Assembly (NCBI GenBank): GCA_007118765.1
Contig: SKQZ01000348.1
Span: 1 to 8,355 of the forward strand
Origin: Candidatus Hydrogenedentota bacterium
GTDB lineage: Bacteria > Hydrogenedentota > Hydrogenedentia > Hydrogenedentales > CAITNO01
DNA length: 8,355 nt
Direction of reading: 5' to 3'
Positions within the stretch are counted from its first letter, which is position 1. Each line of letters starts with the position of its first letter. The notes beneath the pieces were generated by a model. It was given only the letters and a program-made list of their open reading frames with translations. It was not told the DNA's origin and did no database searches. Positions 1-6,026 of this stretch are shown here, piece by piece. The translations under genes were made by a program, and so were the position numbers.

Positions 1-947
1 CCGCACTGGCACGGGCACGCGAGTCGGCGCGTCGCGCTTCGTGTCAGAACAACCTCAGACAATGGGGCCTCATCTATAAGATGTATGCCAATGAAGCCCC
101 GGGCGAAAAGTTTCCCCCCATGATGGTTGGTATCGAGCGCACCTTTGAAGGTGATGCAGAATTTGCATTCGGGGTGGGCGCATGGACTTTTGGGCTATAC
201 CCCGAATACTTGACTGACGAAGCCATTGTCGTGTGTCCATCAGATCCGCGACAGAGCGAGATGTTGGCCCGCATGGTATTCGATGACAGGCCCGACCGCT
301 ACGGACATCTGGCAGGACAATCCTGTTTCGGTTTTAACCATCGACGTGGCAACACGTGCGCACGTGCCATTGGCGTCAGTTACCTTTATTTTGGGTGGGT
401 ACTTGACCGTTGCGACGCCGACGACCCGGTTGACCAACTGGGCAACTTTGAAATCGTGGAAGTGCTTGGCGAGTTTGTTGATGAATTTGAAGGGTTTGAC
501 ACCACGGCGGAAGCATCCGTCCAGTTTATTGGAGCACTTGAAGCCTTGATCGTGCCAAATGTCGCCTTCATTCTGGAGGTTATGGGGAACTTGGAAAACT
601 ATATTGGTTTTCTGCGTCCTGTGGACGAGAACCTCAATGTGGCAGCGGTTGGCTTGGAGGGGCATGGCAATGCCGGCGGCAACACCATTTACCGGTTGCG
701 TGAAGGTGTTGAACGGTTTATGATCACCGACATCAACAATCCCGGCGCCACAGCCCAGGCGCAGAGCACGATCATGATCATGTATGACCACGTGGCCACG
801 AATCCCGCTTATTATAACCACATCCCCGGCGGTTCCAATGTCCTTTTCATGGACGGTCACGTGTCATTCCAACGTTATGAGCAATATGGCGATGCCCCTA
901 CAAACGGACCGGTAGCCGAGATAGCGGGGGTACTAAGCTCCCTCTAA
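1..947 (+). CDS. Type IV pilin-like H-Xn-DG domain protein, 5' truncated
   Basis: The reading frame is open from base 3 to the TAA at 945-947, giving 314 visible residues; the true start lies upstream of the window. The first visible residues (ALARARESARRASCQNNLRQ) are the segment that follows the hydrophobic N-terminal helix in DUF1559/prepilin-type proteins, so the cleavage/methylation motif and the helix must lie just outside. Near the C-terminus is NHIPGGSNVLFMDGH, the H-Xn-DG signature of prepilin-processing-associated proteins. Ten residues separate His and Asp-Gly here, against nine in the named motif. The middle is acidic and gives no further domain that I recognise. Such proteins are thought to be exported pseudopilins; the individual function is unknown. 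The methionine at 81 is internal: homologous-looking sequence continues upstream of it without a stop. Confidence 0.85.
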   Translation, partial: ALARARESARRASCQNNLRQWGLIYKMYANEAPGEKFPPMMVGIERTFEGDAEFAFGVGAWTFGLYPEYLTDEAIVVCPSDPRQSEMLARMVFDDRPDRYGHLAGQSCFGFNHRRGNTCARAIGVSYLYFGWVLDRCDADDPVDQLGNFEIVEVLGEFVDEFEGFDTTAEASVQFIGALEALIVPNVAFILEVMGNLENYIGFLRPVDENLNVAAVGLEGHGNAGGNTIYRLREGVERFMITDINNPGATAQAQSTIMIMYDHVATNPAYYNHIPGGSNVLFMDGHVSFQRYEQYGDAPTNGPVAEIAGVLSSL

Positions 948-981
948 TTACGACCACAAGGCGCCTATACATACAACCCCG

Positions 982-1014
982 CGGCGGGGATATCCACACG
1001 GGGTATCCCCGCCG
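982..1014. terminator. GC-rich hairpin between convergent genes, probable two-way terminator
   Basis: Bases 982-995 pair with 1001-1014 in a 14-bp stem (one T-G wobble at 993/1003) around the 5-nt loop ACACG. It sits 34 bp after the stop of the pilin-like gene and 23 bp beyond the stop of the minus-strand aldolase gene, which is where a shared terminator is expected. Neither side has a clean run of T; the minus-strand exit reads GGGGTTGTATGTAT, which is only mildly T-rich. Termination is therefore inferred from stem strength and position. Confidence 0.65.
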
Positions 1015-1037
1015 GATACGTGAGGGGAAAGACGCGC

Positions 1038-2081
1038 TCAGTCTTGCAGCCATGTTTGCCGATGGGCTGCAACAAACGCGTCGTCATTCAGATGGGGATA
1101 GGCCCGGCATACGCGGTCTATTTCCCGGTGTTGATTCGGGCTCAATATTTCGGCGGGGTCAAGACACCATATCCCTTCGAGCAGCCCTTGGCGTCGCAGC
1201 ACTTCGTGCAGGCCCGCGATACACCCCTTGAATCCATTTGCCGCATCGAAAAAAGCGGCGTTGCAATCGGTAACTTCTGCGGCCCGGGTCAGCAGCGATG
1301 CGGGCACGTTCCCCGTCTGTACTGCCTGACAACATTGCCGGTGCAAAGCCACGGCGGTTTTTGTCCACACCGCCCAATGTCCCAGCAGCCCGCCCACAAA
1401 GTGCCGCGTAACCGGCCCATGCGGCGCAGGACACACAAAGGGGGTGAGCAGGTCAGTGATGATGGCGTCGTCGTTGCCTGTATACAAAGCGATGTCCTCC
1501 CGCCCGGCATCCACAACGGCGCGCACAACATCCAGCGTGTGGTATCGGTTGAATGGCGCGACTTTAATGGCGATGATGTTTTCTATTTCCGAAAAGGCGC
1601 GCCAAAACTCATAGGGCAACACCCGACCGCCAACAGCAGGCTGGAGGTAAAAGCCCATGACAGGCATGATCGCCGCCACGCGCCTGCAATGATCGAGCAC
1701 AGCGGACAGCGGCTCTTCGTTGAAGGCCGCCAAGGACAACAGTCCGACATGGAACCCATGATCGCGGGCACATGCGGCCTCGGCAAGGGCCTGTTCCGTT
1801 TTGCCGCACAGTCCGGCGACACGCACCAGCGGCGTGTCGCGTCCGGCGTCAAGGCGCGTGAGTTCGTCGGCGGCCAATGCGAGCAGGCGCGGATACAGGC
1901 CGGCATCCCGAATGGCAAACTGCGTGGTATGAACGCCGATGGCAATGCCGCCCGCGCCCGCCGCGTCGTAATACCGCCAGAGCGCGCGTTGTCGCCGCTC
2001 ATTGAGGCGGCGCTCCGATGTGAGCGCCAGTGGACTGGCCGGAATTACCATGCCCCGGCGCAAGGCTTCATAAGCATCCAT
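1038..2081 (-). CDS. Dihydrodipicolinate synthase (DapA)-family aldolase/lyase
   Basis: Predicted protein of 347 aa from the ATG at 2079-2081. It is a class I aldolase-type TIM barrel of the DapA/NanA/KDG aldolase family. Visible marks are the N-terminal GMVIPASPLAL segment (the family's 'G..vtPl' strand), a GVHTTQ segment in place of the usual G-TT-GE substrate loop, a MGFYLQP tyrosine near residue 145, and IIAIK with the probable Schiff-base lysine at about residue 173. YTGNDD follows near residue 200. It is longer than the usual 290-310 aa, with extra C-terminal sequence. The start at 2081 is preferred over ATGs at 2087 and 2117 because GAAGG at 2089-2093 is 7 nt upstream; this site overlaps the TGA of the epimerase gene, so translation is probably coupled. 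The substrate is unknown; the GTTGE change argues against true lysine-pathway DapA. It is the last gene of the minus-strand operon. Confidence 0.88.
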   Translation of the reverse strand: MDAYEALRRGMVIPASPLALTSERRLNERRQRALWRYYDAAGAGGIAIGVHTTQFAIRDAGLYPRLLALAADELTRLDAGRDTPLVRVAGLCGKTEQALAEAACARDHGFHVGLLSLAAFNEEPLSAVLDHCRRVAAIMPVMGFYLQPAVGGRVLPYEFWRAFSEIENIIAIKVAPFNRYHTLDVVRAVVDAGREDIALYTGNDDAIITDLLTPFVCPAPHGPVTRHFVGGLLGHWAVWTKTAVALHRQCCQAVQTGNVPASLLTRAAEVTDCNAAFFDAANGFKGCIAGLHEVLRRQGLLEGIWCLDPAEILSPNQHREIDRVCRAYPHLNDDAFVAAHRQTWLQD

Positions 2082-2091
2082 AACCATACCT

Positions 2092-3126
2092 TCAAAAACG
2101 CCCGTCCCGCGATTCAAAGCGGGTGGGCTTGTTCAGCAACACGCCACCGCGCAATACCCAGTCCGCCACCCATGCCATCAGTTGGTCTTCGTCAATCTCC
2201 GGCGCACCAAACAAGGATACGGCACGGGCGCTGTCGCTCAGCAACGCATCCGGCGCCTCCTCGCCTTCGAACACGGGGCGTTTGCCCAACAGCTCGCCGA
2301 ACCGCTCCGCGACTTCACGCACGGCGAGCATACGCACGCCGGTGACATTCAGCACCAAGGGCGGCACGGCCGCATGGGCAAGCGCGGCGAGGGCCATTGC
2401 ATTGGCGTCGCCCTGCCAAATGGTGTTGAGGTATCCCATGGCCAGCGATACGGGACGTTCCGCCAGCACCTTGCCGGCAATATCCACCAACACGCCATAC
2501 CGCAGGTCGCAGGCATAATTCAACCGAATCACTGATTGCGGCATTGCCTGCTCTTGCGCGAAATGTTCAAAGATCCGTTCCCGCCCCAACGCGCTCATGG
2601 CATACTCGCCCTGCGGATCGGGCACATCCGTTTCCTTGGACCCTGTGTGCGATACCGGCGTCAACCCGTATATATTGCCCGTGGAAAACACGACCATGCG
2701 GCTGCGGGGATAGCGGCAACACACCGCGCCCGGCAGCCATGCGTTGACCGCCCAAGTGCGCGCCTGTTGCTCGGTGGCGCCGAACTTCATGCCCACCATG
2801 TACACAATGTTCGGCGCATCCGGCAGATCATCAAGTGCGCCCGGCCGCATCAAATCACAGGAAACCGTCTCCACCCCTTGTTGCGCGAGGTAATCGCGAA
2901 CGGCGGGGTTGCTGAATCGCGACACGGCCAGCACGCGCCGTTTCACATTTGCCATGTCCGAAGCGCGCCGGGCCATCACCGATAAGCTCGGGCCCATTTT
3001 GCCGCCCGCGCCGAGTATCAAAATATCGCCGTCCACCCGCGCCAGCGCTTCCGCCACATAAGCCGGCGGCCGACTTATTGCCGCTTCCAACGCCTGTTCA
3101 TCTTTGGGTGCTTCTGCCAGAGTCAT
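2092..3126 (-). CDS. NAD-dependent epimerase/dehydratase-like (extended SDR) protein
   Basis: Predicted protein of 344 aa. An N-terminal helix of about 33 residues precedes a Rossmann strand and dinucleotide loop (ILILGAGGKMGPSL, residues 35-48). The strand-4 region is NIVYMVGMKFG, followed by the SDR serine/threonine region VVFSTGNIYG (residues 145-154). Where the catalytic YxxxK is expected the protein has YAMSALGRER (175-184): Tyr175 is present but position 179 is Ala, so the usual lysine is missing. The C-terminal part resembles the substrate domain of UDP-sugar epimerases. The start ATG at 3124-3126 has AAAGGAAAAGGA just upstream. The frame stays open back to 3378, but that extension runs through an inserted repeat and into the flavodiiron gene, so it is rejected. 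The stop overlaps the next gene's ribosome binding site. The reaction is unknown; NAD(P) binding is well supported, classical SDR catalysis is not. Confidence 0.85.
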   Translation of the reverse strand: MTLAEAPKDEQALEAAISRPPAYVAEALARVDGDILILGAGGKMGPSLSVMARRASDMANVKRRVLAVSRFSNPAVRDYLAQQGVETVSCDLMRPGALDDLPDAPNIVYMVGMKFGATEQQARTWAVNAWLPGAVCCRYPRSRMVVFSTGNIYGLTPVSHTGSKETDVPDPQGEYAMSALGRERIFEHFAQEQAMPQSVIRLNYACDLRYGVLVDIAGKVLAERPVSLAMGYLNTIWQGDANAMALAALAHAAVPPLVLNVTGVRMLAVREVAERFGELLGKRPVFEGEEAPDALLSDSARAVSLFGAPEIDEDQLMAWVADWVLRGGVLLNKPTRFESRDGRF

Positions 3127-3146
3127 TGTTCCTTTTCCTTTGATCG

Positions 3147-3150
3147 CTAG
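3147..3150. repeat. Left CTAG flank, putative 4-bp target-site duplication
   Basis: CTAG directly precedes the left CCCGG terminus of the inserted element and is repeated at 3326-3329 after its right terminus. The tetramer is palindromic, so a chance match is not negligible. Confidence 0.6.
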
Positions 3151-3197
3151 CCCGGATATTTTATCAGGTTTCGTCGTGAGCCTGTGAAGATTGCGCC
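3151..3197 (+). repeat. Left terminal inverted repeat of the element
   Basis: This arm pairs with the inverse of 3280-3325. The outer 11 positions match at 10 (CCCG, then G or C, then ATATTT), and matching continues more loosely to the GCGCC at 3193-3197, with one gap. The same arm is present in the copy at 8240, where base 3162 is C instead of T, as in the right arm. Confidence 0.72.
3158..3188 (-). promoter_or_regulatory. Possible outward promoter in the element's left end
   Basis: Read on the minus strand toward the epimerase gene, TTCACA (3183-3188) is followed after 19 nt by TAAAAT (3158-3163). Each matches the sigma-70 consensus at 5 of 6 bases, although the spacer is long. The alternative pairing TTCACA-17-GATAAA has a better spacer and a weaker -10. 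Transcription would start about 25 nt before the epimerase ATG, so the ribosome binding site would be included. The call rests on sequence match only. Confidence 0.3.
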
Positions 3198-3244
3198 AGA
3201 GCAGGTGTTTTGCGCAGGCCGCCGGCTGACAGCGTGTTAGTACA

Positions 3245-3258
3245 CGTCGAAGTCGACG
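3245..3258. repeat. Small perfect palindrome inside the element
   Basis: CGTCGA-AG-TCGACG is a perfect inverted repeat near the centre of the element. In the copy at 8240-8355 the matching base to 3256 is G, which turns one T-A pair into a T-G wobble and keeps a possible RNA stem. It may be a hairpin or a remnant of internal sequence. Confidence 0.4.
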
Positions 3259-3279
3259 GACAAGCAAAGCGCCTGATAT

Positions 3280-3325
3280 GGTGTAAGATTCGCAGGCGCA
3301 ACAGAAATCTTGTGAAATATGCGGG
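3280..3325 (-). repeat. Right terminal inverted repeat of the element
   Basis: Read on the minus strand this begins CCCGCATATTTCAC and aligns with the left arm at 3151-3197. Its outer end abuts the CTAG that contains the stop codon of the flavodiiron gene. Confidence 0.72.
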
Positions 3326-3329
3326 CTAG
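3326..3329. repeat. Right CTAG flank, overlapping the flavodiiron stop codon
   Basis: This is the second copy of the putative target-site duplication. On the minus strand its TAG (3328-3326) is the stop codon of the flavodiiron gene, so the insertion left the reading frame and stop unchanged. Confidence 0.6.
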
Positions 3330-4516
3330 CCCGCAGCGGCTTCCAACGCTTTTGCCGCCAGGGCGACGCCTGCCGCATGGCATTCTTCCAACACGTCCGC
3401 CGCAGGCCGGTACTGCGCCCGTATGGGCTCGCGGATACACGGACATTTCAATGCGTCAAAGCATGCCTGTGCAGCATCCGCGCCGCCTTTCATCCAGCCT
3501 TGGGAGCCAAAGGCGAGCGCCGCCTTGCATGGCGGTTTCAACCCCTGCAAATAGGCAAGTGTCGCGGCGGCGGCGGGCATGGGCCCGCCATTGAGGGTGG
3601 GCGATCCCACCGCCAACGCGGCCGCATCCAGCGCATCCGCCGCAATTTGGGTGAGGCCTGCCCGGCGCACATGATGCAGTTGCGCTTTCGCGCCGCCCGC
3701 CAATACGCCCTCGTAAATGGCGCGGGCCATTTGTTCGGTACTGTTCCACATGGTGTCGTAAAGGATAAGGACCTTCGGTTCCACTGCGCCGCTGCTCCAC
3801 TTGGTGTAGGCGTCCAGAATCTTCGGGATATGACTGCGCCAGATCACGCCGTGGGAAGGTGCAATCACTGCGATGTCCAATTCCGCCGCCGCAGCCAAGG
3901 CACGGGACACGGCGGCGCCATAGGGAAGCAGAATGTTGGCATAATACGTCCGCGCCTCCTCAAGTATGCGGCACAGGTCTGCTTCATCGTCAAACCGTTC
4001 CGAGGTCGCGTAGTGTTGTCCGAAGGCGTCCATGGAAAACAGGACGCGATCATGGGGCGACCATGTAAACATGGATTCCGGCCAATGCGCCATGGGCGTT
4101 TGAATAAAGGACAGCGTACGCGCCCCTATGGTCAGCGTATCACGCGGCGCAATAACATGCACGTTCCATGCGTCCATGTCGCAATAGGTTGCCAACGTTT
4201 TGCGGCATTTATCCGTACACACCAACGCGGCATTCGGCAGCGCCGCCATCACCTCCGGCAACGTGCTCGTGTGGTCCGGCTCCGCATGATTGCAAATAAC
4301 CCAACGTATTTGATCGAGCGCCATCACCTCCGAAATGTTCTTCAGCAGTGTATCGCCAAAGGACGCCTTGACCACATCAATCAGTGTCGGCTGCTCATCT
4401 TCAATCAAATAGGCGTTGTATGTGGAGCCGCGGTAGGTGTCATACCCATGAAAATCGCGCACCGCCCAGTCCACGGCCCCAACCCACGATATATTGTTGC
4501 TAACAGGTGTATGCAC
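3326..4516 (-). CDS. Class A flavodiiron protein (O2/NO reductase)
   Basis: Predicted cytoplasmic protein of 396 aa. It has the standard two-domain class A layout: a metallo-beta-lactamase-like diiron domain (about 1-245), then a flavodoxin domain (about 248-396). All diiron ligands expected for the family are visible: H77-x-E79-x-D81-H82 in CNHAEPDHTSTLP, H144 in MAHWPESM, D163 in SMDAFGQHYA and H222 in PSHGVIW. FMN-binding loops appear as YDTMWNSTEQMA (253-264), GSPTLNGG (304-311) and FGSQGWMKGG (336-345). No rubredoxin or flavin reductase domain is fused, so an external electron donor is needed. The family reduces O2 to water and/or NO to N2O in anaerobes; which is preferred cannot be told. 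The start is a GTG at 4514-4516, supported by AAGGAG 8 nt upstream. It follows the URO-D-like gene by 37 nt, and its stop lies in the flank of an inserted element. Confidence 0.95.
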   Translation of the reverse strand: MHTPVSNNISWVGAVDWAVRDFHGYDTYRGSTYNAYLIEDEQPTLIDVVKASFGDTLLKNISEVMALDQIRWVICNHAEPDHTSTLPEVMAALPNAALVCTDKCRKTLATYCDMDAWNVHVIAPRDTLTIGARTLSFIQTPMAHWPESMFTWSPHDRVLFSMDAFGQHYATSERFDDEADLCRILEEARTYYANILLPYGAAVSRALAAAAELDIAVIAPSHGVIWRSHIPKILDAYTKWSSGAVEPKVLILYDTMWNSTEQMARAIYEGVLAGGAKAQLHHVRRAGLTQIAADALDAAALAVGSPTLNGGPMPAAAATLAYLQGLKPPCKAALAFGSQGWMKGGADAAQACFDALKCPCIREPIRAQYRPAADVLEECHAAGVALAAKALEAAAG

Positions 4517-4524
4517 AATGTTGT

Positions 4525-4530
4525 CTCCTT
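4525..4530 (-). promoter_or_regulatory. Ribosome binding site that fixes a GTG start
   Basis: AAGGAG on the minus strand lies 8 nt before the GTG at 4514-4516. No in-frame ATG near this point has a comparable site, so the GTG is chosen as the flavodiiron start. Confidence 0.8.
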
Positions 4531-4553
4531 ATGGCAGATGTTGTTTGGCATAT

Positions 4554-5768
4554 TCACACGGCGGCGGCGGTGCGATACAGGGCAATAACCTTTTCCGGCG
4601 CAATCTCGGCAAGGATATTGTGTATGGCACAACCGACGTAGCCGCTGTCTTCTTTCATGCAGGCCACTACCTCGGCCGTCTCTTCGATTACCTCTGTTGT
4701 CGCGCCAAGCGGCAGTGTTGCCTGTGTATTCACGGCGCCGCCCCATAGCGCGATCCGTCCGCGGGCCTTGTCTTTCCAGTCGTTCCACGAGTGCGGGCCG
4801 GCGGTCCATTGCACGGGATTGAGGGCGTCGAAGCCGCTCGCTGCAATATCGTCAAGGATATCATAAATGGCGCCGCAGGAATGTAGAAACGTTTTGACGT
4901 TCGGCGCAAGTTGATGGATGACATCGTTCATGCGCCGGTAGTAGGGCTGAAACAGGTCACGGTATACCTGCGGCGCCGCCACCGTCGCGTTTTGTGTGCC
5001 CCAGTCATCGGCGCTGCACATGTATACGTCAATATACGGCGCCAGTTTCGGGAGGAACCGCTCCATCTGCGCGATGGTGTGACTGACGATGATCTCGTGC
5101 AATTGCGCCACGAATTCAGGTTCGGTCAGACATAACATGGGAAACATGGCAATGCCCGTATGGGCGGCGATACCGATGCCCGCGTGCAGTCCGTTAAACA
5201 AGATGGCGCGGTCTGTGGCTTCCCGTGCCTGCCGTGCCATGGCAACAACGGCATCCACCGTTTCTTCTGTCGGTTGTCCGGCGCGGCACTGTTCACGCAC
5301 GGCATCCAAGTCGGGTTTGGGCAGGTCGCCTGTGAGCATCAGGGGTTGTCCCGCATGCTCGGTGTCGAACACGTACGCATTGGGCGGCATTTTGGCGCCT
5401 GTGTGGGGTTGCACGATGGCGCCGTCGGGCTGGAGTTCAAACATGGCCGGGTCAAGCACCTCGGCGTCAAGGCGACCGCCAAAATCGTAGGGATGCCACA
5501 GCGCCGGCTGTGGAAACGCGTTGGTGAGGTTGGTTTGCAACGTGACTACGTCGCATTGCAGCGCATCCAGCACATCCGTATCGGGCAGAGCCAGCATTTG
5601 TCCCGTGTCATATACCCGCGGCCTTCGCGGCGGCAGTCCCAACGCCTGCACCAATGACGGATAGGCGAAACAACTGATGCCGGTGGACGGCATGCCGCCG
5701 AGGTCAAGGGGCGTTCGGTCGGTAGGCTCAAAATTGAGCGCCGCCAGTATACGTTCTCTACCAGTCAT
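4554..5768 (-). CDS. Uroporphyrinogen decarboxylase (URO-D) superfamily protein
   Basis: Predicted cytoplasmic protein of 404 aa. It opens with MTGRERILAALNFEPTDRTP, the usual N-terminus of the URO-D/MtaA/CmuA superfamily ('RERvl.al....pDR.P'). Other family marks are ADDWGTQ (253-259), FLHSCGAIYDIL (294-305), the FDALNPVQ segment (313-320) and the C-terminal GCAIHNI (379-385). H296-x-C298 followed by C380 resembles the His/Cys/Cys zinc site of methylcobamide methyltransferases such as MtaA. It is therefore more likely a corrinoid or thiol methyltransferase-type enzyme than a haem-pathway decarboxylase, and it is longer than HemE (about 340-360 aa). No corrinoid protein gene is nearby. The ATG at 5768 is preceded by GAAGGGAA at suitable spacing. 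It is the first gene of the minus-strand operon, facing the divergent promoter region. Confidence 0.88.
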   Translation of the reverse strand: MTGRERILAALNFEPTDRTPLDLGGMPSTGISCFAYPSLVQALGLPPRRPRVYDTGQMLALPDTDVLDALQCDVVTLQTNLTNAFPQPALWHPYDFGGRLDAEVLDPAMFELQPDGAIVQPHTGAKMPPNAYVFDTEHAGQPLMLTGDLPKPDLDAVREQCRAGQPTEETVDAVVAMARQAREATDRAILFNGLHAGIGIAAHTGIAMFPMLCLTEPEFVAQLHEIIVSHTIAQMERFLPKLAPYIDVYMCSADDWGTQNATVAAPQVYRDLFQPYYRRMNDVIHQLAPNVKTFLHSCGAIYDILDDIAASGFDALNPVQWTAGPHSWNDWKDKARGRIALWGGAVNTQATLPLGATTEVIEETAEVVACMKEDSGYVGCAIHNILAEIAPEKVIALYRTAAAV

Positions 5769-5845
5769 GGCGTTTCCCTTCGTTCAGGGGGTGGTCGGTC
5801 AGGGGTACACATACGGGTTGACAAGATGCAGGGGGCTTGTTCGAA

Positions 5846-5925
5846 GACATGCACGACATGCTCCGCCGCAACACGCCGTCATGATACCTGCAAAATGCCT
5901 ATACGCGCAATTTTCCATGACATGC
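5846..5925. repeat. Three GACATGC copies in the divergent intergenic region
   Basis: GACATGC occurs at 5846-5852, 5855-5861 and 5919-5925, all in the same direction, with the first two 9 bp apart. They lie between the two divergent operons and could be half-sites for a regulator, but three short copies in one region is weak evidence. Confidence 0.25.
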
Positions 5926-5957
5926 CGCAGGACATCGGCAAGACCCCGTGCCGAAAA

Positions 5958-5986
5958 TTGATTCCCCGCCGACAATGCGTTATCCT
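5958..5986 (+). promoter_or_regulatory. Candidate sigma-70-type promoter for the plus-strand operon
   Basis: TTGATT (5958-5963) and TATCCT (5981-5986) are separated by exactly 17 nt. Each matches the consensus hexamer at 4 of 6 bases. Transcription would begin near 5993, about 34 nt before the ATG at 6027. No equally good promoter was found for the opposite operon in 5769-5900. Confidence 0.4.
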
Positions 5987-5993
5987 GATAATG

Positions 5994-6009
5994 CATGTGG
6001 CGTCACATG
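5994..6009. promoter_or_regulatory. Perfect palindrome CATGTG-GCGT-CACATG before the ribosome binding site
   Basis: Six-base arms flank a 4-nt spacer. It starts at the predicted transcription start and ends 3 nt before the AAGGAG at 6013-6018. It could be an operator over the start site or a 5' leader hairpin that affects translation. Confidence 0.4.
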
Positions 6010-6012
6010 AAC

Positions 6013-6018
6013 AAGGAG
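6013..6018 (+). promoter_or_regulatory. Ribosome binding site of the Tat-signal protein gene
   Basis: AAGGAG lies 8 nt before the ATG at 6027. It fixes this start over the earlier in-frame ATG at 5826, which has no such site and would bury the twin-arginine motif about 70 residues into the protein. Confidence 0.8.
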
Positions 6019-6026
6019 ATTTTCTC

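Larger units (their letters stand above)
3151..3325. mobile_element. MITE-like non-autonomous element, about 175 bp
   Basis: The element is bounded by CCCGGATATTTT at the left and the inverse of CCCGCATATTTCAC at the right, with CTAG on both sides. The inverted arms extend inward to about 3197 and 3280; aligned by eye with one gap, about 33 of 47 columns match. No transposase fits and no convincing gene is inside, so it would have to be moved in trans. The first 116 bases recur at 8240-8355 with three differences, all transitions (3162, 3256, 3260), which shows that it is a dispersed repeat. The flanks CTAG and TTAA fit the YTAR target rule that I recall for IS701-family elements; CCC ends with TTAA would also suit an IS1380/piggyBac-like parent. 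The parent family is not decided. Its two arms could form a long hairpin in a read-through transcript of the minus-strand operon. Confidence 0.75.

Noticed and set aside
1020..2345. Long plus-strand open frame (441 codons) opposite the aldolase and epimerase genes
   Set aside because: It is Arg/Pro/His-rich with no recognisable domain, spans two well-supported minus-strand genes and reflects GC-rich antisense openness.
3151..3325. Small RNA gene or riboswitch in the intergenic repeat
   Set aside because: Matching inverted ends, flanking CTAG and a second genomic copy in an unrelated context are better explained by a mobile element.
3127..3378. N-terminal extension of the epimerase-like protein to an ATG at 3378
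   Set aside because: The extension is made of mobile-element sequence and the antisense-frame end of the flavodiiron gene; the ATG at 3126 has a good ribosome binding site and the normal domain start.
3377..4588. Long plus-strand open frame (403 codons) opposite the flavodiiron gene
   Set aside because: The minus strand has all flavodiiron metal ligands; the plus-strand product has no family features.
5818..5846. TTGACA at 5818-5823 as a -35 element
   Set aside because: No -10-like hexamer lies 16-18 nt downstream (the position reads TTCGAA).
5826..6026. N-terminal extension of the Tat protein to an ATG at 5826
   Set aside because: There is no ribosome binding site, and the extension would cover the promoter region and move the twin-arginine motif away from the N-terminus.
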